This document shows positions 8,109-16,244 of a stretch of 51,012 nucleotides of DNA, piece after piece (positions within the stretch are counted from its first letter, which is position 1; every line of letters starts with the position of its first letter). The stretch is from Acidobacteriota bacterium (GTDB lineage Bacteria > Acidobacteriota > Terriglobia > Acidiferrales > UBA7541), in contig QHYR01000266.1 of NCBI GenBank assembly GCA_003223315.1, forward strand, positions 1-51,012, read 5' to 3'. A program made the translations under genes and the position numbers. The notes under the pieces were generated by a model, which saw only the letters and a list, made by a program, of their open reading frames with translations, was not told the origin of the DNA and searched no databases.

Positions 8109-9199
8109 ACGGAGCGCGCGGTGCGGATGTGGCGCGGTTAATCGATATCATCGATCAGTTTCGCCGGGAGAGCATTTTGGTCTTAGGCGATTTTGTCGCC
8201 GATGAATTCGTCTTCGGTGAAATCTCCCGGGTGTCGCGCGAAGCGCCCGTGCTCATTCTGCGTCGCCGGGAAATGCACACGTTGCCCGGAGGGGGCGCCA
8301 ATGCGGTCAACAATCTGGCGGATCTCGGCGCGCGGGTGCACCCGGTAGCCACTCTGGGCGACGATGCCGCGGGCGATGGGCTGGCGGAATATTTCCGTAA
8401 AAAGAAAGTCGATACCGCAGGACTCCTGCATAGGAGCGGCTGGACGACCCCTGCGAAGACGCGTTTTCTTGCCGGCTGGCCTCATACGGCGCAACAGCAG
8501 GTGTTACGGGTTGACCGCGAGCCGGACGGATTGCCCGATGCGGCCATCGAAATGATCGTGCGCAAGGCGCGCGAAAGGATTGCCGGCGTTTCCGCGGTTC
8601 TCATCTCCGATTATGGATATGGCTCGGCCACACCGGAAATCGTTGCGAGCATTCGCGGCCGCAAGCGGTGGGCGCGGCCGGTAACGCTCGATTCCCGCCA
8701 TCGGCTTCACGCATATGCGGGGCTCGATTTGACCGCGGCCACGCCAAATGAAGCGGAAATCGAGGCCGCCCACAACGCGCAGATCGCCGGAGACCCGTCC
8801 AAGCTGGATTCTTTCGCGCGGCGTACCATGGCGCGGCTGAATCTGGGAGCTTTGGTGGTCACCCGTGGGCGCCACGGTATGACGGTCTTCGAGCGCGGGC
8901 GCGCGCCGCAGCCGCTCGCCGTATTTGGCAGCGACCAGGCGGTCGACGTGACGGGCGCAGGAGACACGGTGATCGCAGCCTTCACTCTGGCCCTGGCGGC
9001 AGGCGCAAGCGTGCTGCAAGCCGCGCGCATTGCCAATTATGCGGGAGGCATCGTGGTCATGAAGCGCGGCACGGCAACCGTCACGCGCGAAGAACTTGTG
9101 GCGGCGATTCGATCCGATGCCAGCGAGAAATGCGCAGAGCCCGGCTGCAGTAGCGCCGGTGTCCCCGGCTCTTCGCCGCGAACGTCACCTACAGGGTGA
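8105..9199 (+). CDS. rfaE1: D-glycero-beta-D-manno-heptose-7-phosphate kinase (RfaE domain I)
   Basis: The start is GTG 8105, overlapping the gmhB stop (GTGA), giving 364 residues. The PfkB/ribokinase fold is evident. An N-terminal VLGDFVADEFVFGEISRVSREAP substrate lid is followed by LPGGGANAVNNLADLGA. The C-terminal ATP/anion-hole motif DVTGAGDTVIAAFTLALAAG carries the catalytic Asp of the GAGD motif. In Enterobacteria this kinase is fused to the cytidylyltransferase-like domain in HldE; here the two are separate, adjacent genes. It phosphorylates heptose 7-phosphate at position 1. The C-terminus carries a short Ser/Pro-rich tail of about 20 residues not expected in the domain. Confidence 0.93.
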   Translation: MNGARGADVARLIDIIDQFRRESILVLGDFVADEFVFGEISRVSREAPVLILRRREMHTLPGGGANAVNNLADLGARVHPVATLGDDAAGDGLAEYFRKKKVDTAGLLHRSGWTTPAKTRFLAGWPHTAQQQVLRVDREPDGLPDAAIEMIVRKARERIAGVSAVLISDYGYGSATPEIVASIRGRKRWARPVTLDSRHRLHAYAGLDLTAATPNEAEIEAAHNAQIAGDPSKLDSFARRTMARLNLGALVVTRGRHGMTVFERGRAPQPLAVFGSDQAVDVTGAGDTVIAAFTLALAAGASVLQAARIANYAGGIVVMKRGTATVTREELVAAIRSDASEKCAEPGCSSAGVPGSSPRTSPTG

Positions 9200-9235
9200 G
9201 CTTCGCGGCGCAAATAAGTCGCCCGGCGCGTTAAA

Positions 9236-9724
9236 ATGGATACGCGAAATAAAATCCTTCCGCTCGAGCCGTTGGCCCTTAAGGTTGCTGAGCACAAGGA
9301 CCGCGGGGAGCGCGTGGTGCTGGCCAATGGCTGCTTTGATGTGCTGCACGTCGGGCATGTCCGATATCTTCAAGGGGCCCGCCGGGAAGGAGATGTGCTC
9401 GTCGTGGCCATCAATTCGGACCAGAGCGTGCGATCGCTGAAGGGCAAGGGACGCCCGGTGCTTCCCGCCGAAGCGCGCGCGCGTCTTGTTGCTGGGCTGG
9501 CGGCTGTGAGATACGTCGTCATATTCGACGAGCCCGACGTGACCCGCTTGCTTTCGATCCTGCGCCCGGACGTGCACGCCAAGGGCACCGATTACACAAC
9601 CGAAACCGTACCCGAGCGCGAAACCGCGCGGCGCCTCGGGGTGCGCATCGCCATCGTGGGCGATCCGAAGGGGCACTCCACGCGCGATCTGCTGGCGCGA
9701 CTCCGCACGCTGTCTCATGCGTAA
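9236..9724 (+). CDS. rfaE2: D-glycero-beta-D-manno-heptose 1-phosphate adenylyltransferase (RfaE domain II)
   Basis: This 162-residue nucleotidyltransferase has the signature ANGCFDVLHVGHVRYL with HVGH at 38-41 (the HxGH nucleotide-binding motif). GRPVLPAEARARLVAGL, LRPDVHAKGTDYT and a late GHSTRDLL block, equivalent to the ISSTxI motif, follow. It activates heptose 1-phosphate with ATP to ADP-heptose, completing the pathway begun by rfaE1 and gmhB. gmhA, the isomerase, is not in this window. ATG 9236 follows rfaE1 by 36 nt without a convincing Shine-Dalgarno sequence. The stop overlaps a 24-codon ORF that leads into the next gene. Confidence 0.93.
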   Translation: MDTRNKILPLEPLALKVAEHKDRGERVVLANGCFDVLHVGHVRYLQGARREGDVLVVAINSDQSVRSLKGKGRPVLPAEARARLVAGLAAVRYVVIFDEPDVTRLLSILRPDVHAKGTDYTTETVPERETARRLGVRIAIVGDPKGHSTRDLLARLRTLSHA

Positions 9725-9791
9725 GAACCTGCCGCCGGAGCTGGGTAAATTGCTGTCTGCGGTCGTGCGGGGAATCGGCGCGAACGCATGA
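9717..9791 (+). CDS. Candidate 24-residue coupling ORF between rfaE2 and the ICMT-like gene
   Basis: ATG 9717 overlaps the last codons of rfaE2. The frame runs 24 codons to a TGA (9789-9791) that overlaps the ATG of the next gene (ATGA at 9788-9791). The peptide is MRKNLPPELGKLLSAVVRGIGANA, split here as MRKNLPPELGKLL and SAVVRGIGANA, and is weakly amphipathic. Perfect stop/start overlap at both ends argues that ribosomes pass from rfaE2 through this ORF into 9788, as in the rest of the operon. Whether the peptide itself matters is unknown. Confidence 0.4.
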   Translation: MRKNLPPELGKLLSAVVRGIGANA

Positions 9792-10336
9792 ACGCACCGG
9801 GGCCGGCTTGGGCACGCTGGCGCGCGCCTCTAGGTTACCCCACTGCGGCGCTCTGCCTCTGGCTGGCTCGTCCGGCGCCGCGCGCGATTCTCGTCGGCTC
9901 TGTTGTTGCTGCACTGGGGCTGCTGATTCGCGCTGCCGCGGCCGGGCATTTGCGCAAGCGCGAAGCACTGGCCCGCAGCGGTCCATATGCGCATACGCGG
10001 AATCCCTTGTATTTTGGCAGCGCCCTGATTGCGGCGGGATTTGCCGTGGCCAGCCAGTCCTGGATCGTAGCCGCCCTGCTGGCGCTCTATTTCGGCGTCT
10101 TTTACGCCCAGGTAATGCGCCGGGAGGAATCGGAGCTCCGCGAACAATACGGAAAGGCCTTCGACGATTACGCGGCGCGCGTGCCGCTATTCTGGCCGAG
10201 ACTCCGAGTGAAGGCTTCCCCGAACGGCACGCAGTTTTCCTTCGCGCAGTATATGCGCAATCGTGAATACCACGCCGCCATCGGCGCCGCGCTCATAATT
10301 GCGGTGCTCTTCGCCTTGGCCGCTTGGAGGGAATAA
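9788..10336 (+). CDS. Isoprenylcysteine carboxyl methyltransferase-like membrane protein (ICMT/PEMT family)
   Basis: The 182-residue protein has about four hydrophobic segments (roughly 15-30, 33-52, 74-92, 93-110) and a C-terminal hydrophobic anchor. The family signature is clear: SGPYAHTRNPLYFGS (64-78) binds S-adenosylmethionine together with RREESELREQYGKAFDDYAARVP. Members methylate membrane-bound or lipid substrates at a carboxyl, amine or hydroxyl group; bacterial substrates are mostly unknown. Position at the end of the LPS operon suggests an envelope lipid substrate, which is inference only. The start overlaps the stop of the tiny upstream ORF, so it is probably translated by coupling. 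It converges on the gene ending at 10348. Confidence 0.85.
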   Translation: MNAPGPAWARWRAPLGYPTAALCLWLARPAPRAILVGSVVAALGLLIRAAAAGHLRKREALARSGPYAHTRNPLYFGSALIAAGFAVASQSWIVAALLALYFGVFYAQVMRREESELREQYGKAFDDYAARVPLFWPRLRVKASPNGTQFSFAQYMRNREYHAAIGAALIIAVLFALAAWRE

Positions 10337-10347
10337 GAGAATAAGAA

Positions 10348-10608
10348 CTACTGCAGGTGGTAAACCTCATTGATGAGACGGCGGAATTTTGGCCGGTAAA
10401 GCAAGTCGTAAACCTCGCCCTTGCCTGGAAAAAGCGCTTCCGCCAGCCTCCGCGCTGCCGCGGCAATCTCCTGCGCTTCCGCATAAGGCAAGTTGCCTTG
10501 CGCAATGATGCTCAGGGAAAGGTTGACGACGATGCGCAGGCGGCGAACCCGCCTCGATTCTTCGTCAATTTCTGCCTTACTTGGAGAAACCGGCTGAATG
10601 GAACTCAT
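10348..10608 (-). CDS. Small conserved-looking protein of unknown function (86 aa)
   Basis: I do not recognise a family. The protein is soluble and mainly helical, with Arg-rich RRVRRLRIVVNLSLSIIAQ, then an amphipathic AEAQEIAAAARRLAEALFP and a basic C-terminal VYDLLYRPKFRRLINEVYHLQ. No signal or membrane segment is seen. The longest reading starts at 10620. However, a near-consensus promoter (10624-10652) would begin transcription near 10617, so ATG 10608 is the likelier start, leaving a leader of only about nine bases. It lies 84 nt downstream of comEC's stop on the same strand and converges with the LPS operon. Confidence 0.65.
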   Translation of the reverse strand: MSSIQPVSPSKAEIDEESRRVRRLRIVVNLSLSIIAQGNLPYAEAQEIAAAARRLAEALFPGKGEVYDLLYRPKFRRLINEVYHLQ

Positions 10609-10623
10609 GGACCCGTCCAAAAG

Positions 10624-10652
10624 ATTATAGTGACCGCCCTAACTTGCAGCAA
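10624..10652 (-). promoter_or_regulatory. Strong predicted sigma-70 promoter of the 86-aa gene
   Basis: On the minus strand TTGCTG (10652-10647), a 17-nt spacer and a perfect TATAAT (10629-10624) form one of the best promoter matches in the window. Transcription would begin about seven bases after the -10, around 10617, which decides between the two possible start codons of the downstream gene. Confidence 0.6.
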
Positions 10653-10704
10653 GAAAGGTCTCGCGCCCTTGTTTCGCACCTGTTAATTGGACTCGCGATC
10701 CAGA

Positions 10705-13362
10705 CTAGAAGAGCGGCGTTTCCGCAGGCGACGCGACGGAGGAGGAGAGTTCCGAGCAAGGAGTAGCACAAGTGAGGAACGAGCGAACGTTCATCGACCG
10801 GCCATCCGTGGTGATTGTGACAGCACCATCGCGGTCGGTGCGAAGGAGGCGCGTTCCCTCAGCCAGGATGCGCTCCACTGCATCAAGGCTCGGATCGCCG
10901 TATGGGTTCGCCTCGCCCACGGAAATAGCCGCGATGGTCGGGTGAACGGCCTGTAAAAAAGCCGGAGTACTTGACGTTCTTCCGCCGTGGTGCGGAACTT
11001 TCAGGAAATTCGCGGCGAGCTCATCGCCGTTGGCCAGTATGCTGCGCTCCACAGCGCGTTCGATGTCCCCCGTCAGCAGAAGCGAATTCTCGCCGTCTTT
11101 TAGGCGCAGGACGACGGAGTCATCATTGCTGGCCGCGCGCACTGGCTCGCTTGTGGCCGGCCAGAGAACGCTTACGCGCACGCCGGCCCAATCGAAATGC
11201 TCGCCCCTCACGCGATGGATGACGGGAATCCTCCTTGCGTTGGCCTCCGCGAGCACCTTCCGATAAGCGGCGGATTCCACGTCGCGCCCCACCCATAGTT
11301 CGCCAACGTGAAAATTTCGCAGCACCGCGGGCAGGCCGCCGAGGTGATCTTCATGCGCATGCGTCAGCACAACCGCATCGATGTGCTTCAGCCCGCGCGA
11401 CCACAGAAATGGCGAGACGACATCTTCGCCAATGTCGAGTCCTGCCCTCATCCCGCGCACGTAAGTGGCGCCGGGCAAACCGCCGGCATCCACGAGCATA
11501 GTGCGACCATCAGGGAAAGCCACAAAAATTGAGTCACCCTGCCCCACGTCCAAGACGGTCACTTCGAGGCGTCCACGCTGCAATCGAGCGGAGAAGGGAT
11601 AGGTGACGATCAAGCCTGCGAACGCGAGCACCACGGCGAGTGCGGCCCTCGAGGCCCATCGGGCGGAGGTCAGAATTGCCGCCGCAACGATTACCGCAGC
11701 CAGGAGCAAGCCGATCAGTAGAGCCGTGGGCGGCGAAGGAACGCGCATGGAAGAGGAGGGAAGTCGTGCAAACCAATGCATCGATGCCGCAAGAGTCCCA
11801 ATCAAAAAACCCAGCACGCGCCCGAAGACAAGTCCGAGTCCTTTCCACACCGCGCTGACTGCGAGCGATGCGAACCCAAACGGCACGATAACGGCGGTCA
11901 GCAGTACGGCGGGAATGTTTGCAACTGGCGCTATAAAAGAGACGCGGTGAAAATCCCGGGCCATCAGCGGAAGCATTCCGATCTGGAGAGCGATCGAGAG
12001 TACGGCCAATTCCCACAGCCGCAGTCCGACGCGGCAGGGGAAGACAACCATCTGATCGGAATGGCCTGCCAGTTTTGAAGGCAGCATCGAGCCCAGCCGC
12101 GCTGACAGGGACCGGAGATCGAGGCGAAGTTCCGCTGCTTTCGGCGAGTGGCTGCCGTCGCGCGTTACATCGCCGAGATGTTCGAGCGCGTGACGATAAG
12201 GTTCTGCCGTTCGTTCGAGCAGCGGCCCGGCGAAGGCGGCAATAATTCCGGCCGCAAGGAAAGAGAGCTGAAAGCTGGCCTGGGCGATCTCTGACGGCCG
12301 GAACAGAAGGATGGCAATCGCCGCCAGGCTGACTGCGTTGAGCAGAGCCACACGGCGATAGAGAATGCGCGCGAGCAAATAGATGATCGCCATCAATGCG
12401 GCGCGAATAATGGGCGGCCGATCCTCAATAATGGCCATATAAAAACAGAGAGCCGCAATCGTCAGCATCGCTCTCGCGGCGATCGGCAAGCGGAGCTTTT
12501 TCCCCGCCCACAAAAAGAGCGCTGCCAGTACTCCGACGTGCAGGCCGGCCAGGACGAGAACGTGAAACGCTCCCGTCTCCCGGAAAGACTCGGCCTGCTG
12601 CGAATCAAGAAAGCTGCGATCTCCCAGCAGCATGGCTCGCGCAATCGCCGCGCGGTCGTCCGCCGGCGAGAGCATGGCGTCCAGCTCATTCAGCAGCCGC
12701 CCGCGCAGCCGTGCCAGATAATGAGAAAGCCTTGGCGCCGGCCCGGACAGCGCATGCAGCAAAGCCGGATTCCGTAGCGTTGCCGTGAGGTCGATCCCTT
12801 GTTGCCGGAGCGCTCCGCGATAATCAAAGGCTCCCGGGTCGCCGAAATTTCGTACCAGGCGCGCGCGAGCCAAAATCTCAATCCGTTCGCCCGCACGAAC
12901 CGGCGCCGGATTTCCCGGCACGCGCGCGTCAAAAAAATAGGTTGTCCGCAAGCCGCCGTGCACGGCCCGCCACTCGCCCGCGGTTTGCACCTGCTCGAGG
13001 TCGATGTCGTAGCGGAGGCCCCACGGCAGGCGCAACGCATCCTCGCGCAGGATCCCTCGCCAGCGCAGCGGCTCGTTGAGATCCAACTGCCCGAGGGCCG
13101 CCAGATTCGTGACTTCATTCGGTGGAACCGCCAACCGCTCGATTTGCGCCGCTGCCGCGGCAAGAAAAAACCACGCCAGCAGGCCGGCGCTCCAGACGAG
13201 CTCTACCCGCCTGAGTTTCAGGAGCCAGAAACCCGCGAGGATGCAGCACACGGCGATCCCCAGAGACACACCGAGGCCGTGCGTAACGTGAGCAGCAATC
13301 GGAGCCGCCGCGAGGACCCCTGCGGCAACGAACATCGCGATCAGCAGGGCAGGAAGCTTCAT
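10705..13362 (-). CDS. comEC: DNA internalization / competence protein ComEC/Rec2
   Basis: The 885-residue protein has the full three-part ComEC layout. Hydrophobic N-terminal helices with an OB-like domain (about 1-215) are followed by the multi-spanning Competence domain (about 230-560, including LGDRSFLDSQQAESFRETGAFHVLVLAGLHVG). A C-terminal metallo-beta-lactamase-like domain begins at VTVLDVGQGDSIFVAFPDGR and holds the metal motif THAHEDHLGGL, then LLTGDIE and VPHHGG. It is the inner-membrane channel for single-stranded DNA in natural transformation, and the MBL domain is thought to degrade the other strand. The start overlaps the rlmD stop by four bases, so they are co-translated. The last 20 residues are low-complexity. 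Other competence genes are not visible here. Confidence 0.94.
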   Translation of the reverse strand: MKLPALLIAMFVAAGVLAAAPIAAHVTHGLGVSLGIAVCCILAGFWLLKLRRVELVWSAGLLAWFFLAAAAAQIERLAVPPNEVTNLAALGQLDLNEPLRWRGILREDALRLPWGLRYDIDLEQVQTAGEWRAVHGGLRTTYFFDARVPGNPAPVRAGERIEILARARLVRNFGDPGAFDYRGALRQQGIDLTATLRNPALLHALSGPAPRLSHYLARLRGRLLNELDAMLSPADDRAAIARAMLLGDRSFLDSQQAESFRETGAFHVLVLAGLHVGVLAALFLWAGKKLRLPIAARAMLTIAALCFYMAIIEDRPPIIRAALMAIIYLLARILYRRVALLNAVSLAAIAILLFRPSEIAQASFQLSFLAAGIIAAFAGPLLERTAEPYRHALEHLGDVTRDGSHSPKAAELRLDLRSLSARLGSMLPSKLAGHSDQMVVFPCRVGLRLWELAVLSIALQIGMLPLMARDFHRVSFIAPVANIPAVLLTAVIVPFGFASLAVSAVWKGLGLVFGRVLGFLIGTLAASMHWFARLPSSSMRVPSPPTALLIGLLLAAVIVAAAILTSARWASRAALAVVLAFAGLIVTYPFSARLQRGRLEVTVLDVGQGDSIFVAFPDGRTMLVDAGGLPGATYVRGMRAGLDIGEDVVSPFLWSRGLKHIDAVVLTHAHEDHLGGLPAVLRNFHVGELWVGRDVESAAYRKVLAEANARRIPVIHRVRGEHFDWAGVRVSVLWPATSEPVRAASNDDSVVLRLKDGENSLLLTGDIERAVERSILANGDELAANFLKVPHHGGRTSSTPAFLQAVHPTIAAISVGEANPYGDPSLDAVERILAEGTRLLRTDRDGAVTITTDGRSMNVRSFLTCATPCSELSSSVASPAETPLF

Positions 13363-14645
13363 GCGCGACGCGAGAGTCGCACTAAGGCCTCGATATGATA
13401 AGTCTGAGGGAAAATATCTACAAGGTGAAGTTCCCTGATTCGATAGCCACCCGGTTCCCCGGCGAGAACCGCGAGATCGCGCGCAAGCGTGGCCGGGTCA
13501 CAGGAGAGATAAACAATCTCTGGCGGCGCGATCTTGATCAAGCGAGCGAGCGCCCGCGCGGCCACGCCCGTTCGCGGCGGATCGAGCACAACCAGGTCGG
13601 GCCGCTCGTGCCAATGCTCGAGAAAAGCTTCCACCGTCGTATGCCGCCAATTTGGCGAGACAGCGCCGCTGGCCTGAAGATTGATTTCGAGGTCGCGGGC
13701 CGCCGCGATATTCGATTCCACCGCGATGAGCCGTTCAAAGCGATTCGCGAGTGGCACGCTGAAAAGGCCGACGCCGGCAAACAGATCGAGCGCCAGCTTG
13801 CCTCGCGCTTCACCAACGACGGTGCGCACCAGCTCATCCAGAACGAATCGGTTGGCCTGAAAAAAGGAGAGATGGCCGATCCGGTAGTTCTGGTTTCCGA
13901 CGCGATAGCTGATGTAACCCTGCCCGCTGAGCTCAAAACGGTCGGCGCGTCGATCGTGCATTAAAATTGTATCAATGGACGGCAGCGCCGAGCGAAAGAG
14001 CGCGGCAATTTCGTTAGGAGCTTCATTGGCTGCATCCAGCGCTACATTTAAGAGAAGTCTTGTGTCATCCTGATCGGCCAAAACTTCGATCTCTCGCAAT
14101 CCGGCCGGCAGCTTGCCTGACTGCAACAAATTTACGATCGCGCCCAGGGCCTCGTTCAGCCGTGGCGAGGCGATGGGGCATTGCCGGATCGCGCAGAGCT
14201 TCTGCGAGCCTGCCTGAAAATAGCCGATTTCAGCCGAGCTGCCTTCATCGCGCGTGATTTTCCACTGCACGCGATTGCGATAACCGAAAGGCGGAGAGGC
14301 ATGCGGCACGATCGGCTCATCCCAATGCAGCCGCCCCAGCCGCGAAAGCGTTTCACGCAGAATTTCGGCCTTGTACCTAAGCTGCAATTCGTAGGGAATG
14401 TGCTGATAGTCGCATCCGCCGCACACGCCGAAATAAGGGCAGAGTGCGACCGCGCGATCCGCCGAAGGCGTCTTGATCTGTGCCACCCGGCCGCGAATGA
14501 ATTTCTTACGGGTCTCGACCGGCTCGATGGATACGCTTTCATCCGGCAAGACGAAAGGAACAAACACGGTGTGGCCTTCGTGATGTGCCAGGCCCTCGCC
14601 ACCATACACCAGCTTCTCGATGCGCACTTCAATCGGATCAGTCAT
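13359..14645 (-). CDS. rlmD: 23S rRNA (uracil-C5)-methyltransferase, RlmD/TrmA family
   Basis: The 428-residue protein begins with a TRAM RNA-binding domain (IEVRIEKLVYGGEGLAHHEG). A cysteine cluster follows, CPYFGVCGGCDYQHI with CAIRQC further on, fitting the 4Fe-4S cluster of RumA/RlmD. The SAM domain has LDLFAGVGLFSVPLA. The catalytic nucleophile lies in YLSCDPATLARDL near the C-terminus. It methylates a uridine of 23S rRNA (U1939 in Escherichia coli) to 5-methyluridine. Family members that modify U747 or tRNA U54 are hard to separate, so the site is an inference. It follows the 241-residue protein by 12 nt and overlaps comEC. Confidence 0.88.
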   Translation of the reverse strand: MTDPIEVRIEKLVYGGEGLAHHEGHTVFVPFVLPDESVSIEPVETRKKFIRGRVAQIKTPSADRAVALCPYFGVCGGCDYQHIPYELQLRYKAEILRETLSRLGRLHWDEPIVPHASPPFGYRNRVQWKITRDEGSSAEIGYFQAGSQKLCAIRQCPIASPRLNEALGAIVNLLQSGKLPAGLREIEVLADQDDTRLLLNVALDAANEAPNEIAALFRSALPSIDTILMHDRRADRFELSGQGYISYRVGNQNYRIGHLSFFQANRFVLDELVRTVVGEARGKLALDLFAGVGLFSVPLANRFERLIAVESNIAAARDLEINLQASGAVSPNWRHTTVEAFLEHWHERPDLVVLDPPRTGVAARALARLIKIAPPEIVYLSCDPATLARDLAVLAGEPGGYRIRELHLVDIFPQTYHIEALVRLSRRA

Positions 14646-14657
14646 CAGGAGTTCGTT

Positions 14658-15383
14658 TCAGTTGAGATAAAAAAGACTGAGCCGCGGCAGGCCAAATCGC
14701 TCCATCAGACGCTTCCGTGTGTACTGCCTTTCGAGCTGGCCCAGCTGTTCGGCCGACATGCGGCGCCGGTAAGGCGCCAGTTGCCGGTCCAGTTCCGTGT
14801 GGATGTCGACCAGCAGACTCTCATCCGCGGCAGCCAGGAGCGCCGCGCTAAGCTTTTCCTCAACAGCGCTCAGCCGCCGTTCCAGGTTCTCGAGATCGAG
14901 AGCGGCAGGGGAATCCAGCAGAGGCGTCATATCGGCGAGACTCCTCCGAGCTTGCGCAATTCGCCACGCCATCTCGGCGTCTGAAGAATGAAGTCGCTCC
15001 GCAGCTTGCTCCAGTTTCTCGATATTGCGGCGCAAAAAATTACGCAGCTCCTCGCGCGAAAACGGCTCCGCGTGTTTTTCGTTCCGTTTTGGCTCGGGAC
15101 CCGAGCCTGCGGATGTCTCCTGCTTTTCCGCAGCGGCGTCTAGCACGGCGTCAACGCAATAGGCCAGGTTCTTCAGTGGCCTTCCCGCACCCCGCCGGGA
15201 GCGCTGATAACTTTCAAACGCGCTGTCAATGCCACGCAGCACGGCCTCCAGCGGAATCCCCGCCCTTTGCCATGTTTCTACAATTGCCCAATCCAGAGGC
15301 GAAACCAGCAGATGCGCGCCACGCTTACGCCAGAAGTATTCTTCGATTTCCGTGAAATAGTTGAAATAGTTGAACGAATCCAT
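14658..15383 (-). CDS. Hypothetical protein in the birA-comEC operon (241 aa)
   Basis: I do not recognise a family. The N-terminal 85 residues look like a compact helical domain with aromatic start FNYFNYFTEIEEYFWRKRG and the conserved-looking LLVSPLDWAIVETWQRAGIP followed by LEAVLRGIDSAFESY. This has the rhythm of a winged-helix or helical nucleic-acid binding fold. A charged linker (about 90-115) leads to a long helical, probably coiled-coil region (about 118-200). The basic C-terminus is RKRLMERFGLPRLSLFYLN. No signal or membrane segment is seen. Spacing is nine bases after coaX and 12 before rlmD, so it is firmly inside the operon. Function is unknown. Confidence 0.75.
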   Translation of the reverse strand: MDSFNYFNYFTEIEEYFWRKRGAHLLVSPLDWAIVETWQRAGIPLEAVLRGIDSAFESYQRSRRGAGRPLKNLAYCVDAVLDAAAEKQETSAGSGPEPKRNEKHAEPFSREELRNFLRRNIEKLEQAAERLHSSDAEMAWRIAQARRSLADMTPLLDSPAALDLENLERRLSAVEEKLSAALLAAADESLLVDIHTELDRQLAPYRRRMSAEQLGQLERQYTRKRLMERFGLPRLSLFYLN

Positions 15384-15392
15384 CAGCCGAGT

Positions 15393-16244
15393 TTACGATT
15401 CGCGCTTTCGCGCCGATCTTGTCCCGGCCCGTACGGCGGCTATGGGTGCTTTCTCTGCCGCCGGCGCAGCATGACGGGAAGGTTGATTTCGTTCCCAAAT
15501 GATGAACAGCCCTTCGAGCGTGAGAAATTCGTCCACCTGCTGGATATGCCGCGACGCCTGCGCGATCAAGGACGCCTGCCCGCCGGTAGCGACGACGCGC
15601 GTGTCTTTGCCCAGCACGCTCTTGATGCGCTCGAGAATTCCGTCCACCAGGTCGGTGAAGCCATAGAAAAGGCCCGCCTGCATGGAGTGCGCTGTATTCG
15701 TGCCAATGATTTTTCCCGGATCCCGAATCTCCACGCGCCAGAGCCGCGCCGCGCGTGAAAAAAGCGCCTCGGCCGAAATGCCAATCCCCGGCGCCAGCGC
15801 CCCGCCCAGATATTCGCCGCGTTCGGAAACCACGTCAAAATTGATAGCCGTGCCAAAATCGACCACGATGCACGGCCCGCCGTATTTCGCGTATGCGGCG
15901 ATACTGTTCACGATGCGGTCGGCGCCCACTTCCTGCGGATTGTCATAATGCACCGGCATGCCCGTGCGAATACCCGGCTCCACGAAAAGCGCCTTCGTGT
16001 GAAAGTATCGCTCGGCCATTCCCGCCAGCGTGGAGTTGAGCGGAGGCACAACCGAGCTGATGATCACGCCGCGAATTTCGTGAGGATCGAGCTTGGCGAT
16101 GGTGAAAAGATCGCGCGTGAGGATTCCGTATTCATCGACGGTCTGATCACGTGCCGTGGTCAGACGCCAGTTGGCGATCAGATCCCGGTCCCGAAAGACG
16201 CCCAGCACCGTATTGGTATTGCCGACGTCAACCGCAAGCAGCAT
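15393..16244 (-). CDS. coaX: Type III pantothenate kinase CoaX
   Basis: CoaX catalyses the first step of coenzyme A synthesis (pantothenate to 4'-phosphopantothenate). The start is ATG 16244, which shares one base with the birA stop (TGATG); the longer frame up to 17114 is an out-of-frame shadow of birA. The 283-residue protein has the ASKHA-fold phosphate-1 motif [16 protein letters not shown] at the N-terminus. The central pantothenate/ATP site is EVGADRIVN, and phosphate-2 is [25 protein letters not shown] follows. These identify the type III kinase, not type I CoaA. The C-terminus has about 30 extra basic/alanine-rich residues. birA and coaX are commonly adjacent, and both serve cofactor metabolism. 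Confidence 0.95.
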   Translation of the reverse strand: MLLAVDVGNTNTVLGVFRDRDLIANWRLTTARDQTVDEYGILTRDLFTIAKLDPHEIRGVIISSVVPPLNSTLAGMAERYFHTKALFVEPGIRTGMPVHYDNPQEVGADRIVNSIAAYAKYGGPCIVVDFGTAINFDVVSERGEYLGGALAPGIGISAEALFSRAARLWRVEIRDPGKIIGTNTAHSMQAGLFYGFTDLVDGILERIKSVLGKDTRVVATGGQASLIAQASRHIQQVDEFLTLEGLFIIWERNQPSRHAAPAAEKAPIAAVRAGTRSARKRES

